A stretch of 51,521 nucleotides of DNA from contig NZ_JANXNX010000114.1 of assembly GCF_025353885.1 (NCBI RefSeq), forward strand, positions 1 to 51,521, read 5' to 3'. The notes under the pieces were generated by a model. It worked only from the letters and a program-made list of their open reading frames with translations, made no database searches and was not told the DNA's origin. Below are positions 17,954-31,398 of the stretch, one piece after another. This stretch comes from Sphingomonas sp. Its GTDB lineage: Bacteria > Pseudomonadota > Alphaproteobacteria > Sphingomonadales > Sphingomonadaceae. Numbering within the stretch: the stretch's first letter is position 1; each line of letters opens with the position of its first letter. The translations under genes were made by a program, and so were the position numbers.

Positions 17954-18413
17954 CGGTTCGCTCCACCACCGCCGCAAAGCAACCATAGGCTGCGTAGTGC
18001 GCGTGGATATAGGCGGTTTCCGGCTTGGCGAACAACGAGCGGACCCGGCCATCGGCTTCGCCCGGCGCAGCCAGCACGCCCTCGATCAACATGGCGTCGG
18101 CATCGAACGCCCGCAACGAAAGAGTGCACTGGTCGAACAACGGGGGTTGGCGGTCGACGAACTGCGCCGCAGCCACTGCATTTTCGCGAACATAGATCGC
18201 GTGTGACGCGCGAAACGGGGTCGCGACGTCGTGCGAGACATGATTGAGCAGGATCAGCGATTCACCCACGGGTGCTGCCTCCAGCGTGATCCGGCACGGC
18301 GAGCGCGGAGTGGCCACCACGCGGATTGCGCCCTGTTGCGCCAGTTCCTCCTCGCTAGCGCCGATAAACGAGGCAAATTGTGCGACTTCCAGACCCTTGA
18401 TACGATAAGCCAT
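17946..18413 (-). CDS. DUF1203 family protein
   Basis: A 155-residue protein of the DUF1203 type. Features are MAYRIKGLEV at the start, CRITLEAAPVGESLILLNHV, FRASHAIYVREN and the C-terminal AYIHAHYAAYGCFAAVVER. It has no signal peptide. Its stop overlaps the ada start, so it is the first gene of a two-gene unit and may be controlled by Ada itself. The biochemical function is unknown. The pairing suggests, without proving, a link to alkylation damage. Confidence 0.85.
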   Translation of the reverse strand: MAYRIKGLEVAQFASFIGASEEELAQQGAIRVVATPRSPCRITLEAAPVGESLILLNHVSHDVATPFRASHAIYVRENAVAAAQFVDRQPPLFDQCTLSLRAFDADAMLIEGVLAAPGEADGRVRSLFAKPETAYIHAHYAAYGCFAAVVERTDD

Positions 18414-18491
18414 GCTGGTGTTCCTTCATGATGAGAAACTCTGGCTAGACTTCCCAGTTTGCCCCAGCATCCCGTTGCTTGCTGTCAAACC

Positions 18492-19160
18492 TCAGCCACC
18501 ATTCTGGCGGAACAAAGCCAACGTCCGTTCGCGCGCCAGTTCCGCGCTCGGTTCGTGGAAATCCTTGCGACGGTCTGAATTGAAACCGTGCCCGGCTTCA
18601 TACACATAAACCGTTACATCGGGCTGCGCTTCCTCGACGGCGTCGACGTCAGCGATCGAAATGCCCGTGTCGAACCGTCCGAAATGCAGGATCGTCGGGC
18701 ATCGGGGATGCTCGGTCGGGAAGTTCTTGATCAGACTGCCATAATAACCCGAAGCCGCCGCGAGCCCCTCAATCCGGCACGCCGCCAGAAACGCAATCGA
18801 ACCCCCGTAGCAATAGCCGGTTATAAAGACCGGCCCCTTGTCCTTCAGCGCATCGACGCAGGTTTTCGTATCGGCCATCGACAGGTCGAACGGGTGGAGC
18901 TCGCGGGCAAGCTGGACGGCGCGGGCCAAGCCTTCGCCATCGTAACTTGCCTCGAACCCAGGATGCTCGCGGTCGAACAAAGCGGGTGACAGGACTTCAT
19001 AGCCATCGGCGGCATAGTGGTCACACAATTCGCGAATATGTTCGCTGACGCCGAAAATTTCCTGGATCAGGACCAGCCCCCCGCGCCGCTCTCGCAATGG
19101 CAGCGCGCGGTACACATCGACCTGCGCTCCGTCAGACATCGTCATCTTTTCAAAAGCCAT
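18492..19160 (-). CDS. Dienelactone hydrolase family protein
   Basis: Alpha/beta hydrolase of the carboxymethylenebutenolidase type, 222 residues from ATG 19160 (GGAGAG just upstream). The triad is visible: nucleophile Cys117 in GYCYGG, Asp164 in FGRFDTGIS, His191 in EAGHGFNSD. Glu34 in LIQEIFGVSEHI is the family's conserved glutamate. No chlorocatechol genes are nearby, so a general hydrolase role is more likely than aromatic degradation. It is divergent from the ATP synthase operon. Confidence 0.92.
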   Translation of the reverse strand: MAFEKMTMSDGAQVDVYRALPLRERRGGLVLIQEIFGVSEHIRELCDHYAADGYEVLSPALFDREHPGFEASYDGEGLARAVQLARELHPFDLSMADTKTCVDALKDKGPVFITGYCYGGSIAFLAACRIEGLAAASGYYGSLIKNFPTEHPRCPTILHFGRFDTGISIADVDAVEEAQPDVTVYVYEAGHGFNSDRRKDFHEPSAELARERTLALFRQNGG

Positions 19161-19298
19161 TTCACTCTCCGGTTTCGCCAAACCTTTGCCCGCTGTCTTG
19201 CGTCGCAGCAAGAGCGATGCTAGGCGCGCGCCGTCGGCTATCGGGAGCTTTGCCGCACCCAACCAGCCAAAATTAAACCACTTAGGGGACTGCCACGC

Positions 19299-23835
<4,537 letters not shown>

Positions 23836-24102
23836 ATGGCTGACATCCACTTTGAACTGGTAACCCCGGAACGCGCGGTGCTGAGCGCGGACGCACACAT
23901 GATTGTCATTCCGGGTAGCGAAGGCGACATGGGCATTCTGCACGGCCACGCGCCGGTGATGACCACGATCCGCGATGGCGAGATTCGGATTTATTCGAAC
24001 CCGACGACCATCAGCCAGCGCATCACTGTCGCGGGAGGGTTTGCCGAAGTAAGCGCATCTGGGCTTACGGTGCTTGCCGAACAGGCGACGTTGCTGGGCT
24101 GA
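23836..24102 (+). CDS. atpC: ATP synthase F1 subunit epsilon
   Basis: Rotor-associated regulatory subunit, 88 residues: the beta-sandwich domain is complete (HFELVTPERAVLSADAHMIV, then PGSEGDMGILHGHAPVMT), but the C-terminal inhibitory helical domain of the 130-residue enterobacterial form is absent. Short epsilon subunits occur in other alphaproteobacteria, where inhibition is taken over by the separate zeta protein. It starts directly after the atpD stop. Confidence 0.95.
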   Translation: MADIHFELVTPERAVLSADAHMIVIPGSEGDMGILHGHAPVMTTIRDGEIRIYSNPTTISQRITVAGGFAEVSASGLTVLAEQATLLG

Positions 24103-24149
24103 CAATTGCTGAAAAGCCTTCGTTTTCGTCATCAGACCCTTCTTCTGCG

Positions 24150-24176
24150 GTCATTCTGAAACCGTTTCAGGATGAC
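24150..24176. repeat. Near-perfect palindrome after atpC
   Basis: GTCATTCTGAAAC, one base, GTTTCAGGATGAC: 13-base arms with a single T-G wobble. There is no T-run after it. The TCATTCTGAAAC...GTTTCAGGATGA form looks like a dispersed extragenic palindrome seen between genes in sphingomonads (TCATCCTGAA...TTTCAGGATGA), recalled from memory. It may also stop transcription or protect the 3' end of the atp mRNA. Confidence 0.5.
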
Positions 24177-24222
24177 GGGTGTTGTGGACAATTCTCCCTC
24201 AGCGCATTGACGGATGCCGTCC

Positions 24223-24252
24223 CACCGTGTCGTCCGTCCTGAAAACACGGTG
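24223..24252. repeat. Inverted repeat upstream of cpaF-like gene
   Basis: CACCGTGT (24223-24230) and ACACGGTG (24245-24252) form perfect 8-base arms around a 14-base loop, 85 bases before the cpaF-like start at 24337. It could be an operator or a weak terminator. I see no convincing promoter in the remaining 24253-24336. Confidence 0.3.
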
Positions 24253-24336
24253 CGCATTAGGACATTCTAAAAGTTTCCGGTTTATTCACCCTGATTGGCC
24301 ATCACTTCTTTGGCACTCGGCTGTTCAGGGTATTAT

Positions 24337-25845
24337 ATGAGCGCTTTCGGACGACGCGGTGGGGTAAACGGGACGACGGGTAATAATCGCCCGGCTTTCG
24401 GAGTTGCACGACCCATGCAGGGATCGGGCGGCGCACCCGAGGGCGGCGCACAATTCCCGCCGATCGAGGGAGCGCCTGAGCTCGATGAAAAACCACGCTC
24501 GACCGATCGCAACGGCGATGCAATGTCGCGCCTCAACGATCGCCAGACCGACGAAGCCGAAGTCGCACCGAAAGCCGAAGGCTTTGAAGCCAGCGTCCAC
24601 AAGATCAAGGAACAGGTGCTGCCGCGCCTGCTAGAGCGCATCGATCCCGAAGCCGCGGCCACCCTTAACAAGGAGGAACTGGCCGAGGAATTTCGTCCGA
24701 TCATCGGCGAAGTTCTTGCCGAGCTGAAATACACCCTGAACCGCCGCGAACAGTTTGCGCTGGAAAAGGTCTTGGTTGATGAATTGCTCGGTCTCGGACC
24801 GCTGGAGGAATTACTTAACGATCCGCTGATCACCGACATCATGGTGAACGGCCCGAACCAGACCTATATCGAGAAAAAGGGCAAGCTGGTGATCGCCCCG
24901 ATCCAGTTTCGTGACGAGGAACATCTGTTCCAGATTGCGCAGCGGATTTGCAACTCGGTCGGTCGCCGCGTCGACCAGACGACGCCGCTCGCCGATGCGC
25001 GTCTTGCCGATGGTTCGCGCGTCAACGTTATCGTGCCCCCGCTGTCGCTGCGCGGCACCGCCATCTCTATCCGTAAGTTTTCCGCCAAGCCGATCACGCT
25101 CGACATGATGGCCAAGGGTGGTTCGATGTCCGACAAGATGTCGACCGCGCTCAAGATTGCCGGAGCCTGTCGCTTCAACATCGTCATTTCGGGCGGCACC
25201 GGCTCGGGCAAGACGACAATGCTCAACGCCCTGTCAAAGATGATCGACCCCGGCGAGCGTGTGCTGACGATCGAGGATGCCGCCGAACTTCGCCTGCAAC
25301 AGCCGCACTGGCTTCCGCTCGAAACACGCCCCGCCAACCTGGAAGGGCAAGGCGCGATCACCATTCGCGATCTTGTCATCAACGCGCTGCGTATGCGTCC
25401 GGATCGCATTATCCTCGGCGAAATTCGTGGTCAGGAATGTTTCGACATGCTGGCGGCGATGAACACCGGCCATGACGGGTCGATGTGTACGCTCCACAGC
25501 AACTCGCCGCGCGAAGCTATCGCGCGTATGGAAAACATGGTGATGATGGGCGACATCAAGATGCCCAAGGAAGCCATTTCGCGCCAGATTGCCGATTCTG
25601 TGGACCTGATCATTCAGGTAAAGCGTCTCCGCGACGGTTCACGCCGCGTCACCGACGTGACCGAGGTCATCGGCATGGAAGGCCCTGTCATCGTGACACA
25701 ACAGCTATTCAAATTCGAATATCTGGACGAAGATGCTGACGGCAAGATCATCGGCGAATATCGTTCGATGGGTCTGCGCCCCTACACGCTTGAAAAGGCC
25801 AAGCAATACGGCTTCGACCAACCTTATCTGGAAGCCTGCCTGTAA
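24337..25845 (+). CDS. CpaF/TadA family secretion ATPase
   Basis: Type II/IV secretion-superfamily ATPase powering Flp (Tad) pilus assembly. The ATG at 24337 has AGGG six bases upstream and gives 502 residues. The first roughly 95 residues are Gly/Pro/Asp-rich and probably disordered. The core follows: [20 protein letters not shown], Walker [10 protein letters not shown] (Lys292), the Asp box [15 protein letters not shown], Walker [13 protein letters not shown], and the His box [19 protein letters not shown]. No other tad/cpa genes (cpaB, cpaC, cpaE, tadB, tadC) are in the window. Confidence 0.93.
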   Translation: MSAFGRRGGVNGTTGNNRPAFGVARPMQGSGGAPEGGAQFPPIEGAPELDEKPRSTDRNGDAMSRLNDRQTDEAEVAPKAEGFEASVHKIKEQVLPRLLERIDPEAAATLNKEELAEEFRPIIGEVLAELKYTLNRREQFALEKVLVDELLGLGPLEELLNDPLITDIMVNGPNQTYIEKKGKLVIAPIQFRDEEHLFQIAQRICNSVGRRVDQTTPLADARLADGSRVNVIVPPLSLRGTAISIRKFSAKPITLDMMAKGGSMSDKMSTALKIAGACRFNIVISGGTGSGKTTMLNALSKMIDPGERVLTIEDAAELRLQQPHWLPLETRPANLEGQGAITIRDLVINALRMRPDRIILGEIRGQECFDMLAAMNTGHDGSMCTLHSNSPREAIARMENMVMMGDIKMPKEAISRQIADSVDLIIQVKRLRDGSRRVTDVTEVIGMEGPVIVTQQLFKFEYLDEDADGKIIGEYRSMGLRPYTLEKAKQYGFDQPYLEACL

Positions 25846-25904
25846 GGTTGCGCCATTTTCAGGGTTAGCTAGAATGTCCCGGTCATTTCAGCCGAGGATG
25901 TTTC

Positions 25905-26726
25905 ATGCGCCAATACCCGTTCGTGATTGCCGCCATTGCCGTCGTCGGCATTTCTGCCCCTCTTGCGGTGCAGGCCAGACCCGCAGTCCTGGCGGCCCGC
26001 ACGGCGATTGATGCAGCAGTTGCAGCACCGTCGCGGACGCCCGCTAACCGAGCGCGCGATTCTTATCGCCACCCTGCTGAAACGCTCGCGTTTTTTGGGA
26101 TCAAGCCCGGTGATAAGATCGTCGAGCTGTTTCCATCAGGGGGCTGGTATACCGAAGTGCTCGCGCCCTTTGTCAATGCAGGCAACGGTTCGCTGATCGT
26201 CGCTGGACCTGCTGGAAAGGCCGATGCCGCCATCGCCACGAAGCTGGCAACCAACCTGCCGGTTTATGGCAAAGTGACCCGGGCGCGTTTTCCGTCCACC
26301 GCCACCGAGCCGGGGATTGTGGCAAATTCGGTTGATGCCGTTTTGACATTCCGTAACATTCACAATCTGACCATGAGCAAGGAAGACATCAGCGCAAGTG
26401 CCTTCCGGCAAATGTTCGCGATGCTGAAGCCCGGCGGCGTATTGGGTATCGAGGAACATCGTCTGCCTGAAAACATGGACAGCACGCGCGAAAAAACCAG
26501 CGGCTATTTGAAGGTTTCCACCGTCAAGGCGCTTGCTGCAAAAGCCGGGTTTCAGTTTGCGGGATCGAGTGAGGTAAACGCAAACCCGCGCGACACGCAT
26601 GATTACCCCAAGGGTGTCTGGACCCTTCCCCCCAATTATGCCGAGGGTGACGCCGATCGTGCGCGCTATGCAGCGATTGGCGAAAGCGACCGTATGACAC
26701 TCAAGTTTGTCAAACCCAGGAAGTAA
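25905..26726 (+). CDS. Exported class I methyltransferase-like protein
   Basis: A 273-residue protein of the COG4798 type ('predicted methyltransferase'), with a signal peptide (MRQYPFVIAAIAVVGISAPL, ending near VQA before RP). SAM-binding-like segments are KIVELFPSGGWYTEVLAPF, then FRNIHNLT and MLKPGGVLGIEEH. An exported SAM-dependent enzyme is puzzling because SAM is cytoplasmic; the fold may be used for another purpose. It is 59 bases after the cpaF-like gene and may share its transcript. Confidence 0.82.
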   Translation: MRQYPFVIAAIAVVGISAPLAVQARPAVLAARTAIDAAVAAPSRTPANRARDSYRHPAETLAFFGIKPGDKIVELFPSGGWYTEVLAPFVNAGNGSLIVAGPAGKADAAIATKLATNLPVYGKVTRARFPSTATEPGIVANSVDAVLTFRNIHNLTMSKEDISASAFRQMFAMLKPGGVLGIEEHRLPENMDSTREKTSGYLKVSTVKALAAKAGFQFAGSSEVNANPRDTHDYPKGVWTLPPNYAEGDADRARYAAIGESDRMTLKFVKPRK

Positions 26727-26732
26727 TCCCGC

Positions 26733-27299
26733 TCAGGCGTTCTTGGCCTGCAACAACGCCAGTTGGGCCTTGAGCGCAGTAATCTCATCGTCCTTCGACG
26801 GGGCGTCAGTCGGCTCGCCTGCAGCTTCGGCAGTGTCGATGCCCGGCTTGAACGCGCTTGCTGCAGCCTCGAACATCGCCATGTTCCGCTTGGTCAGTTC
26901 GGCGAACGGCCCCGCCGTGAACGCACCTTTCAGCGCGTCGTGGAACTGCGTCTGATTGCGGCGAAAGGCCACCATCGAAGCTTCGAGATATTGCGGAACC
27001 AGCGACTGCATCGAATCACCGTACATCGAGATCAACTGACGCAGGAAACTGGACGGCAGCATGGTTTCACCACGGCTTTCCTCATCCATGATTATCTGGG
27101 TCAGTACGCTATGTGTGATATCCTCATCGCTTTTGGCATCGAGCACCTTGAACTCCCGGCCCTCGCGCGTCAGTTTCGCCAGGTGTTCCAGCGTGATGTA
27201 ACTAGAGCTTTCGGTGTTGTAGAGCCGCCGGTTGGCATATTTCTTGATGATCACCGCCGCAGGTTCGCCGTCGGCGTTCAGTTCGATTTTCTTTGCCAT
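26733..27299 (-). CDS. phaR: Polyhydroxyalkanoate synthesis repressor PhaR
   Basis: DNA- and PHA-binding regulator that controls phasin and PHA genes. The ATG at 27299 has GGAGGA upstream and gives 188 residues. The N-terminal domain KKYANRRLYNTESSSYITLEHLAKLTREG matches the PHB_acc_N domain (shown here in part: YANRRLYNT, SYITLEHLA). The middle repeat IIMDEESRGETMLPSSFLRQ and YLEASMVAFRRNQ correspond to PHB_acc. The C-terminus ends in a short coiled coil (DDEITALKAQLALLQAKNA). It is divergent from phaA. Confidence 0.94.
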   Translation of the reverse strand: MAKKIELNADGEPAAVIIKKYANRRLYNTESSSYITLEHLAKLTREGREFKVLDAKSDEDITHSVLTQIIMDEESRGETMLPSSFLRQLISMYGDSMQSLVPQYLEASMVAFRRNQTQFHDALKGAFTAGPFAELTKRNMAMFEAAASAFKPGIDTAEAAGEPTDAPSKDDEITALKAQLALLQAKNA

Positions 27300-27478
27300 C
27301 GCGAGATCCTCCCAAATTATCAAATCAGCTTAGCACCTTACCATGACGCGCTGCAACATCCTGTGAATACGACTCACGCAGCGCCACGCGGGAAGGCGCC
27401 TTGGCATTTTCCGTGAAACCATTGTTGGCATCACGAATGCGAACCTTGTAAATGAGGCGCGTAACCAAGGAGTTCAGT

Positions 27479-28657
27479 TTGACCGACATCGTCATCACAG
27501 CAGCCCGTCGTACGCCAGTGGGAAGCTTCATGGGCAGCTTTGCAGCGGTTCCCGCGCACGAACTGGGCCGCGCTGCCATCGTCGCTGCACTGCAATCTGC
27601 GGGCGTGGCGCCAGAGGAAGTTTCGGACGTTATCCTCGGCCAAGTGCTGACAGCGGCGCAGGGGCAAAACCCTGCGCGCCAGGCTTCGATAGCAGCGGGC
27701 ATCCCGAAGGAAGTGACCGCGCTCGGCATCAATCAGGTCTGCGGGTCGGGCCTGCGCGCCGTGGCAATGGCAGCACAGTCGATCATGGCGGGGGACGCCG
27801 CTATCGTTGTCGCGGGCGGGCAGGAAAGCATGTCGATGTCGGCCCACGCCCAGGCTTTGCGCGCGGGTACCAAAATGGGCGCGGTGGAATTGATCGACAC
27901 GATGATCAAGGATGGACTGACAGACGTCTTCAACAATTATCACATGGGCATCACAGCCGAGAACGTTGCAACGGAATATCAGATCACACGCGAAATGCAG
28001 GACGCGTTTGCGGTCAGGTCGCAGAACAATGCCGAGGCCGCCCGCGCCGCCGGCCGTTTTGTTGATGAGATTGCCGCCGTCACGGTCAAGGGACGGAAGG
28101 GCGACACCATTGTCGACCGCGACGAATATATCCGCGACGGCGTGACGCGGGAAAGCCTGGCAGGCCTGCGCCCAGCCTTCATAAAGGATGGCACGGTCAC
28201 CGCGGCAAACGCCAGCGGGTTGAACGATGGTGCCGCCGCACTCGTCCTGATGTCAGCGGCAGAGGCTGCACGACGCGGCGCTCCCGTGCTGGCACGAATT
28301 GCAGGATGGGCGACTGCGGGCGTCGATCCATCAGTCATGGGCATAGGTCCGGTGCCCGCTACGCGCCGCGCGCTTGAAAAGGCGGGGTGGAGCATCGCCG
28401 ATCTCGATCTGATCGAGGCCAACGAAGCATTTGCCGCGCAAGCCCTCGCTGTCGGCCAGCAACTTGGGTTCGACCCCGATAAGGTCAACGTGAACGGCGG
28501 AGCGATCGCGATCGGCCACCCGATCGGCGCGAGCGGGGCGCGGGTGCTGACGACCCTGCTCCACGAAATGATCCGCCGCGATGTCAAAAAGGGGTTGGCA
28601 ACGCTGTGCATCGGTGGCGGCATGGGGATCGCCATGGCGGTCGAGCGCCAGGCCTGA
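27479..28657 (+). CDS. phaA: Acetyl-CoA C-acetyltransferase (beta-ketothiolase)
   Basis: Condenses two acetyl-CoA to acetoacetyl-CoA, the first step of polyhydroxybutyrate synthesis. TTG 27479 is preferred because AAGGAG (27467-27472) is ideally spaced; it gives 392 residues beginning [17 protein letters not shown], the family length. ATG 27452 is the alternative. Catalytic residues: Cys88 in [11 protein letters not shown], His in [14 protein letters not shown], and Cys in [10 protein letters not shown]. Divergent from phaR, which supports the PHA role, though phaB and phaC are not in the window and a general atoB-type thiolase remains possible. Confidence 0.95.
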   Translation: MTDIVITAARRTPVGSFMGSFAAVPAHELGRAAIVAALQSAGVAPEEVSDVILGQVLTAAQGQNPARQASIAAGIPKEVTALGINQVCGSGLRAVAMAAQSIMAGDAAIVVAGGQESMSMSAHAQALRAGTKMGAVELIDTMIKDGLTDVFNNYHMGITAENVATEYQITREMQDAFAVRSQNNAEAARAAGRFVDEIAAVTVKGRKGDTIVDRDEYIRDGVTRESLAGLRPAFIKDGTVTAANASGLNDGAAALVLMSAAEAARRGAPVLARIAGWATAGVDPSVMGIGPVPATRRALEKAGWSIADLDLIEANEAFAAQALAVGQQLGFDPDKVNVNGGAIAIGHPIGASGARVLTTLLHEMIRRDVKKGLATLCIGGGMGIAMAVERQA

Positions 28658-28661
28658 AGGG

Positions 28662-29699
28662 TCAGGACTGGCGCCAGATCCTGTCGAAACGCCTGCCAAG
28701 GACTGTCAGCAATTCATATTGCGACAGGCCCGAGGCGCGGGCCGCAGTCGGCAGGTCGTAGTCGATTGCCACCCAGTCGCCTTCGTGAAGGTCCGGCTGG
28801 GCATCGACTGCAATTGCCAGAAGGTCCATCGAAACCCGACCGGCCACGGGGAAGCGCCCCTCCCCGCATGAACCGCTGTCACCAAAGCTGCGCAGGTAAC
28901 CGTCGGCATATCCGATGTTGAGGATCGCGATTTCGGTGTCCTGCGTGGCAACGAAGGTCGCGCCGTAGCCGACCGAATCACCGCGCGCGACCCGCCGACG
29001 CTGGACGATCTGGGCCTGCGGAAACGCAACTTGCACGATATGGCCGCGCGCTTCGGGCCGGGGCTCCCCTCCATAAAGGGCCAGCCCGGGGCGCGTCAGT
29101 CCGAGGCAGTTTTGCGGTCCAAGCAAAATGCCCGCCGAATTGGCTATGCTCATGCGCCGTGCGGAAGTCTTGCCGGCCAGGGTGACAAAGTCTTGCAACT
29201 GGCGATCGTTCAGCGGGCTGTCTTCGTCCGCGCAGGCGAAGTGGCTCATCAGCGTGTCGATTGTCAGATCCGCCAGCCGTCCATCGGCGACGTGCTGCAC
29301 CGACAGGCCCAGGCGATTCATGCCGGTGTCGATCATCACGTCGCACGGGCGGCCGGTCGCTTGCCAGCGATTTACCTGTTGGACGGTGTTCAGCACCGGC
29401 CGGGCCTCCAATACGCGGGCCAGCGCCATGTCTTCATCACGCACGCCGTGGAGCACCGACAGTGTAGTGCCTTCTGGCAAAGGTCCCAACTCCTCGGCCT
29501 CGGCCCAGGTCGCAACGAAGAAATCTCGGCATCCGGCGTTGGCCAGTCGTCGCACCACTTCGACTGCGCCCAGGCCATAGCCATCGGCCTTGACCGCCGC
29601 ACCACACGCGGCGGGGCCGCTTTGCCCGGCAAGCCAGCGCCAGTTCGCAACGAGCGCATCGCCATCAAGTAAAAGGCGTAATGGACGAAAAGCAGTCAT
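28662..29699 (-). CDS. alr: Alanine racemase
   Basis: PLP-dependent interconversion of L- and D-alanine for peptidoglycan, 345 residues. The PLP lysine is Lys37 in AAVKADGYGLGA. MIDTGMNRLGLS and SIANSAGILLG are further family motifs, and the second catalytic Tyr is in GDSVGYGATF. The C-terminal beta domain has VSMDLLAIAV. It is convergent with phaA (4-base gap). Confidence 0.96.
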   Translation of the reverse strand: MTAFRPLRLLLDGDALVANWRWLAGQSGPAACGAAVKADGYGLGAVEVVRRLANAGCRDFFVATWAEAEELGPLPEGTTLSVLHGVRDEDMALARVLEARPVLNTVQQVNRWQATGRPCDVMIDTGMNRLGLSVQHVADGRLADLTIDTLMSHFACADEDSPLNDRQLQDFVTLAGKTSARRMSIANSAGILLGPQNCLGLTRPGLALYGGEPRPEARGHIVQVAFPQAQIVQRRRVARGDSVGYGATFVATQDTEIAILNIGYADGYLRSFGDSGSCGEGRFPVAGRVSMDLLAIAVDAQPDLHEGDWVAIDYDLPTAARASGLSQYELLTVLGRRFDRIWRQS

Positions 29700-29726
29700 C
29701 GGGAACCCGTGATCGACGGACGCACT

Positions 29727-31331
29727 TCAGTCCAGTTTTTTTCCCGAGGTCTCCGGTAATCCAAACAACAGCACGATGAAGGCCATTGCCACCACGATGA
29801 TCGTGTACCAGATTCCGGCAAACGGATCACCGGTCCGCGCCACCACATATTGGCTGATGAACGGCAGGAAGCCGCCGAAATATCCGGTGCCGATATGGTA
29901 GGGGATGGACAGGGACGTATAGCGGGTGCGCGCGGGGAACAGTTCGACCAGATAGGCGGCGACCGGGCCGAACGTCATGCCCGACAGAAAGCCGATGATC
30001 GTGACGCAAAGAACCAGCAACGCGGCATTGCGCAGCGGCGGAACCGTCTTGTCGAGCGGATACCCCTTTGCCTTCAGCGCCGCTTCGAGCAAAACGGGAT
30101 CAGAGACATCGACAACGGTGCCCCCGATAGTAACGCCGGGGGCAGCCCCCGCGGCGCCCTTGATCTTGGTATAGGCGACACCCTTTTTCGATAGCGCATC
30201 GAGCAGCTTGCCGCACGCCGTCGACTGACCTTTGGTCGCGAAGGGATCGTAGCGGCAGTCGCTGCCGGACACGACGACGGGAGATCGCGCCATTGCCGCA
30301 CTAAGGCCGGGGTTGGCGAGGCTGGCCATCCAGTGAAACAGTGGGAACATCAGGACGATAGTCAGGGCATACCCCGTCAGGATGATCTTCTTGCGACCGA
30401 TCCTGTCGGACAGCCAGCCGAACAGCACAAACCAAACAAGGCTGAAACACGCTGCAATTCCGATGACGATTCGCGCCGCGGTATCGTCCATTCGCAACGC
30501 ATTCTGTAGGAAGTACAGCGCCTGGAACTGGGCAGTGTACCAGACCACGGTCAGGCCGGCGGCAACACCGATCATTGCCGCCAGCACACGCCGGACCTTC
30601 GGCCCGCTATCGAAAGCCTCGCGCAGGGGGTTCTTCGACGTGGCTCCGGCGGCCTTCATTGCCGCGAACACCGGGCTTTCGTTCAGCTTCAAGCGTATCC
30701 ACAACGATATCGCCAGCAGCAGGAAAGAGAAGAGGAAAGGGATGCGCCAGCCCCAGGATTCCCATTGGACGGGATCGACAAAAGCACCCGAGGCGAGCAC
30801 GACCATCAAACTGAGGAGGAACCCCCCGATCACGCTTGCCTGAATAAAGCTGGTGTAGAAACCACGGCGGTTGGCAGGCGCATGTTCGGCAACATAGATC
30901 GCGGCTCCACCATATTCTCCGCCGAGCGCCAACCCTTGCAGCAGTCGCATTCCGACCAGCAGGATTGGCGCGACGATGCCGGCCTGAGCATAAGTTGGCA
31001 GAAATCCAATCGCGCCGGTGGCAAGGCCCATCAGGGTGATCGTAATAAGGAACGTGTATTTCCGGCCCAGCCGATCACCGAGTATCCCAAAGACGACCGC
31101 ACCGACCGGACGAACGCCGAAGCCGGCCCCGAATGTCGCCAGGGCAAGAAGGAAGCCCGCGCCGGGTGATGCGCCTGGGAAGAACAGTCGACCGATCAGC
31201 GCCGCAAGCGTGCCATAGACGAAGAAGTCATACCATTCGAACACCGTGCCAAGTGACGATGCGACGATGACCAAGCGGTCGCACTTGATGTCGATCGTCG
31301 GCGTGGTTCCGACCGTCTGCGTGTCGGCCAT
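29727..31331 (-). CDS. MHS-family MFS transporter with inserted loop domain
   Basis: Proton-linked metabolite symporter of the metabolite:H+ symporter (ShiA/KgtP-like) group, 534 residues, about 100 longer than usual. FEWYDFFVYG, GDRLGRKYTF and QGLALGGEYGGAAIY are classic MHS signatures. Twelve membrane helices are expected; between what appear to be helices 8 and 9 lies a hydrophilic stretch of about 100 residues (about 337-434) with Cys359 and Cys373 and a VAYTKIKGAAGAAPGVTIGG-like region. GGGAGAG precedes the ATG. Substrate unknown. It lies downstream of glmS on the same strand. Confidence 0.88.
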   Translation of the reverse strand: MADTQTVGTTPTIDIKCDRLVIVASSLGTVFEWYDFFVYGTLAALIGRLFFPGASPGAGFLLALATFGAGFGVRPVGAVVFGILGDRLGRKYTFLITITLMGLATGAIGFLPTYAQAGIVAPILLVGMRLLQGLALGGEYGGAAIYVAEHAPANRRGFYTSFIQASVIGGFLLSLMVVLASGAFVDPVQWESWGWRIPFLFSFLLLAISLWIRLKLNESPVFAAMKAAGATSKNPLREAFDSGPKVRRVLAAMIGVAAGLTVVWYTAQFQALYFLQNALRMDDTAARIVIGIAACFSLVWFVLFGWLSDRIGRKKIILTGYALTIVLMFPLFHWMASLANPGLSAAMARSPVVVSGSDCRYDPFATKGQSTACGKLLDALSKKGVAYTKIKGAAGAAPGVTIGGTVVDVSDPVLLEAALKAKGYPLDKTVPPLRNAALLVLCVTIIGFLSGMTFGPVAAYLVELFPARTRYTSLSIPYHIGTGYFGGFLPFISQYVVARTGDPFAGIWYTIIVVAMAFIVLLFGLPETSGKKLD

Positions 31332-31398
31332 TGCCGCTCTCCCGTATATTCTCCGTTATGTCATAGGGGCAGGCCCACAGGGAGCAAGCGTCTCTCAG

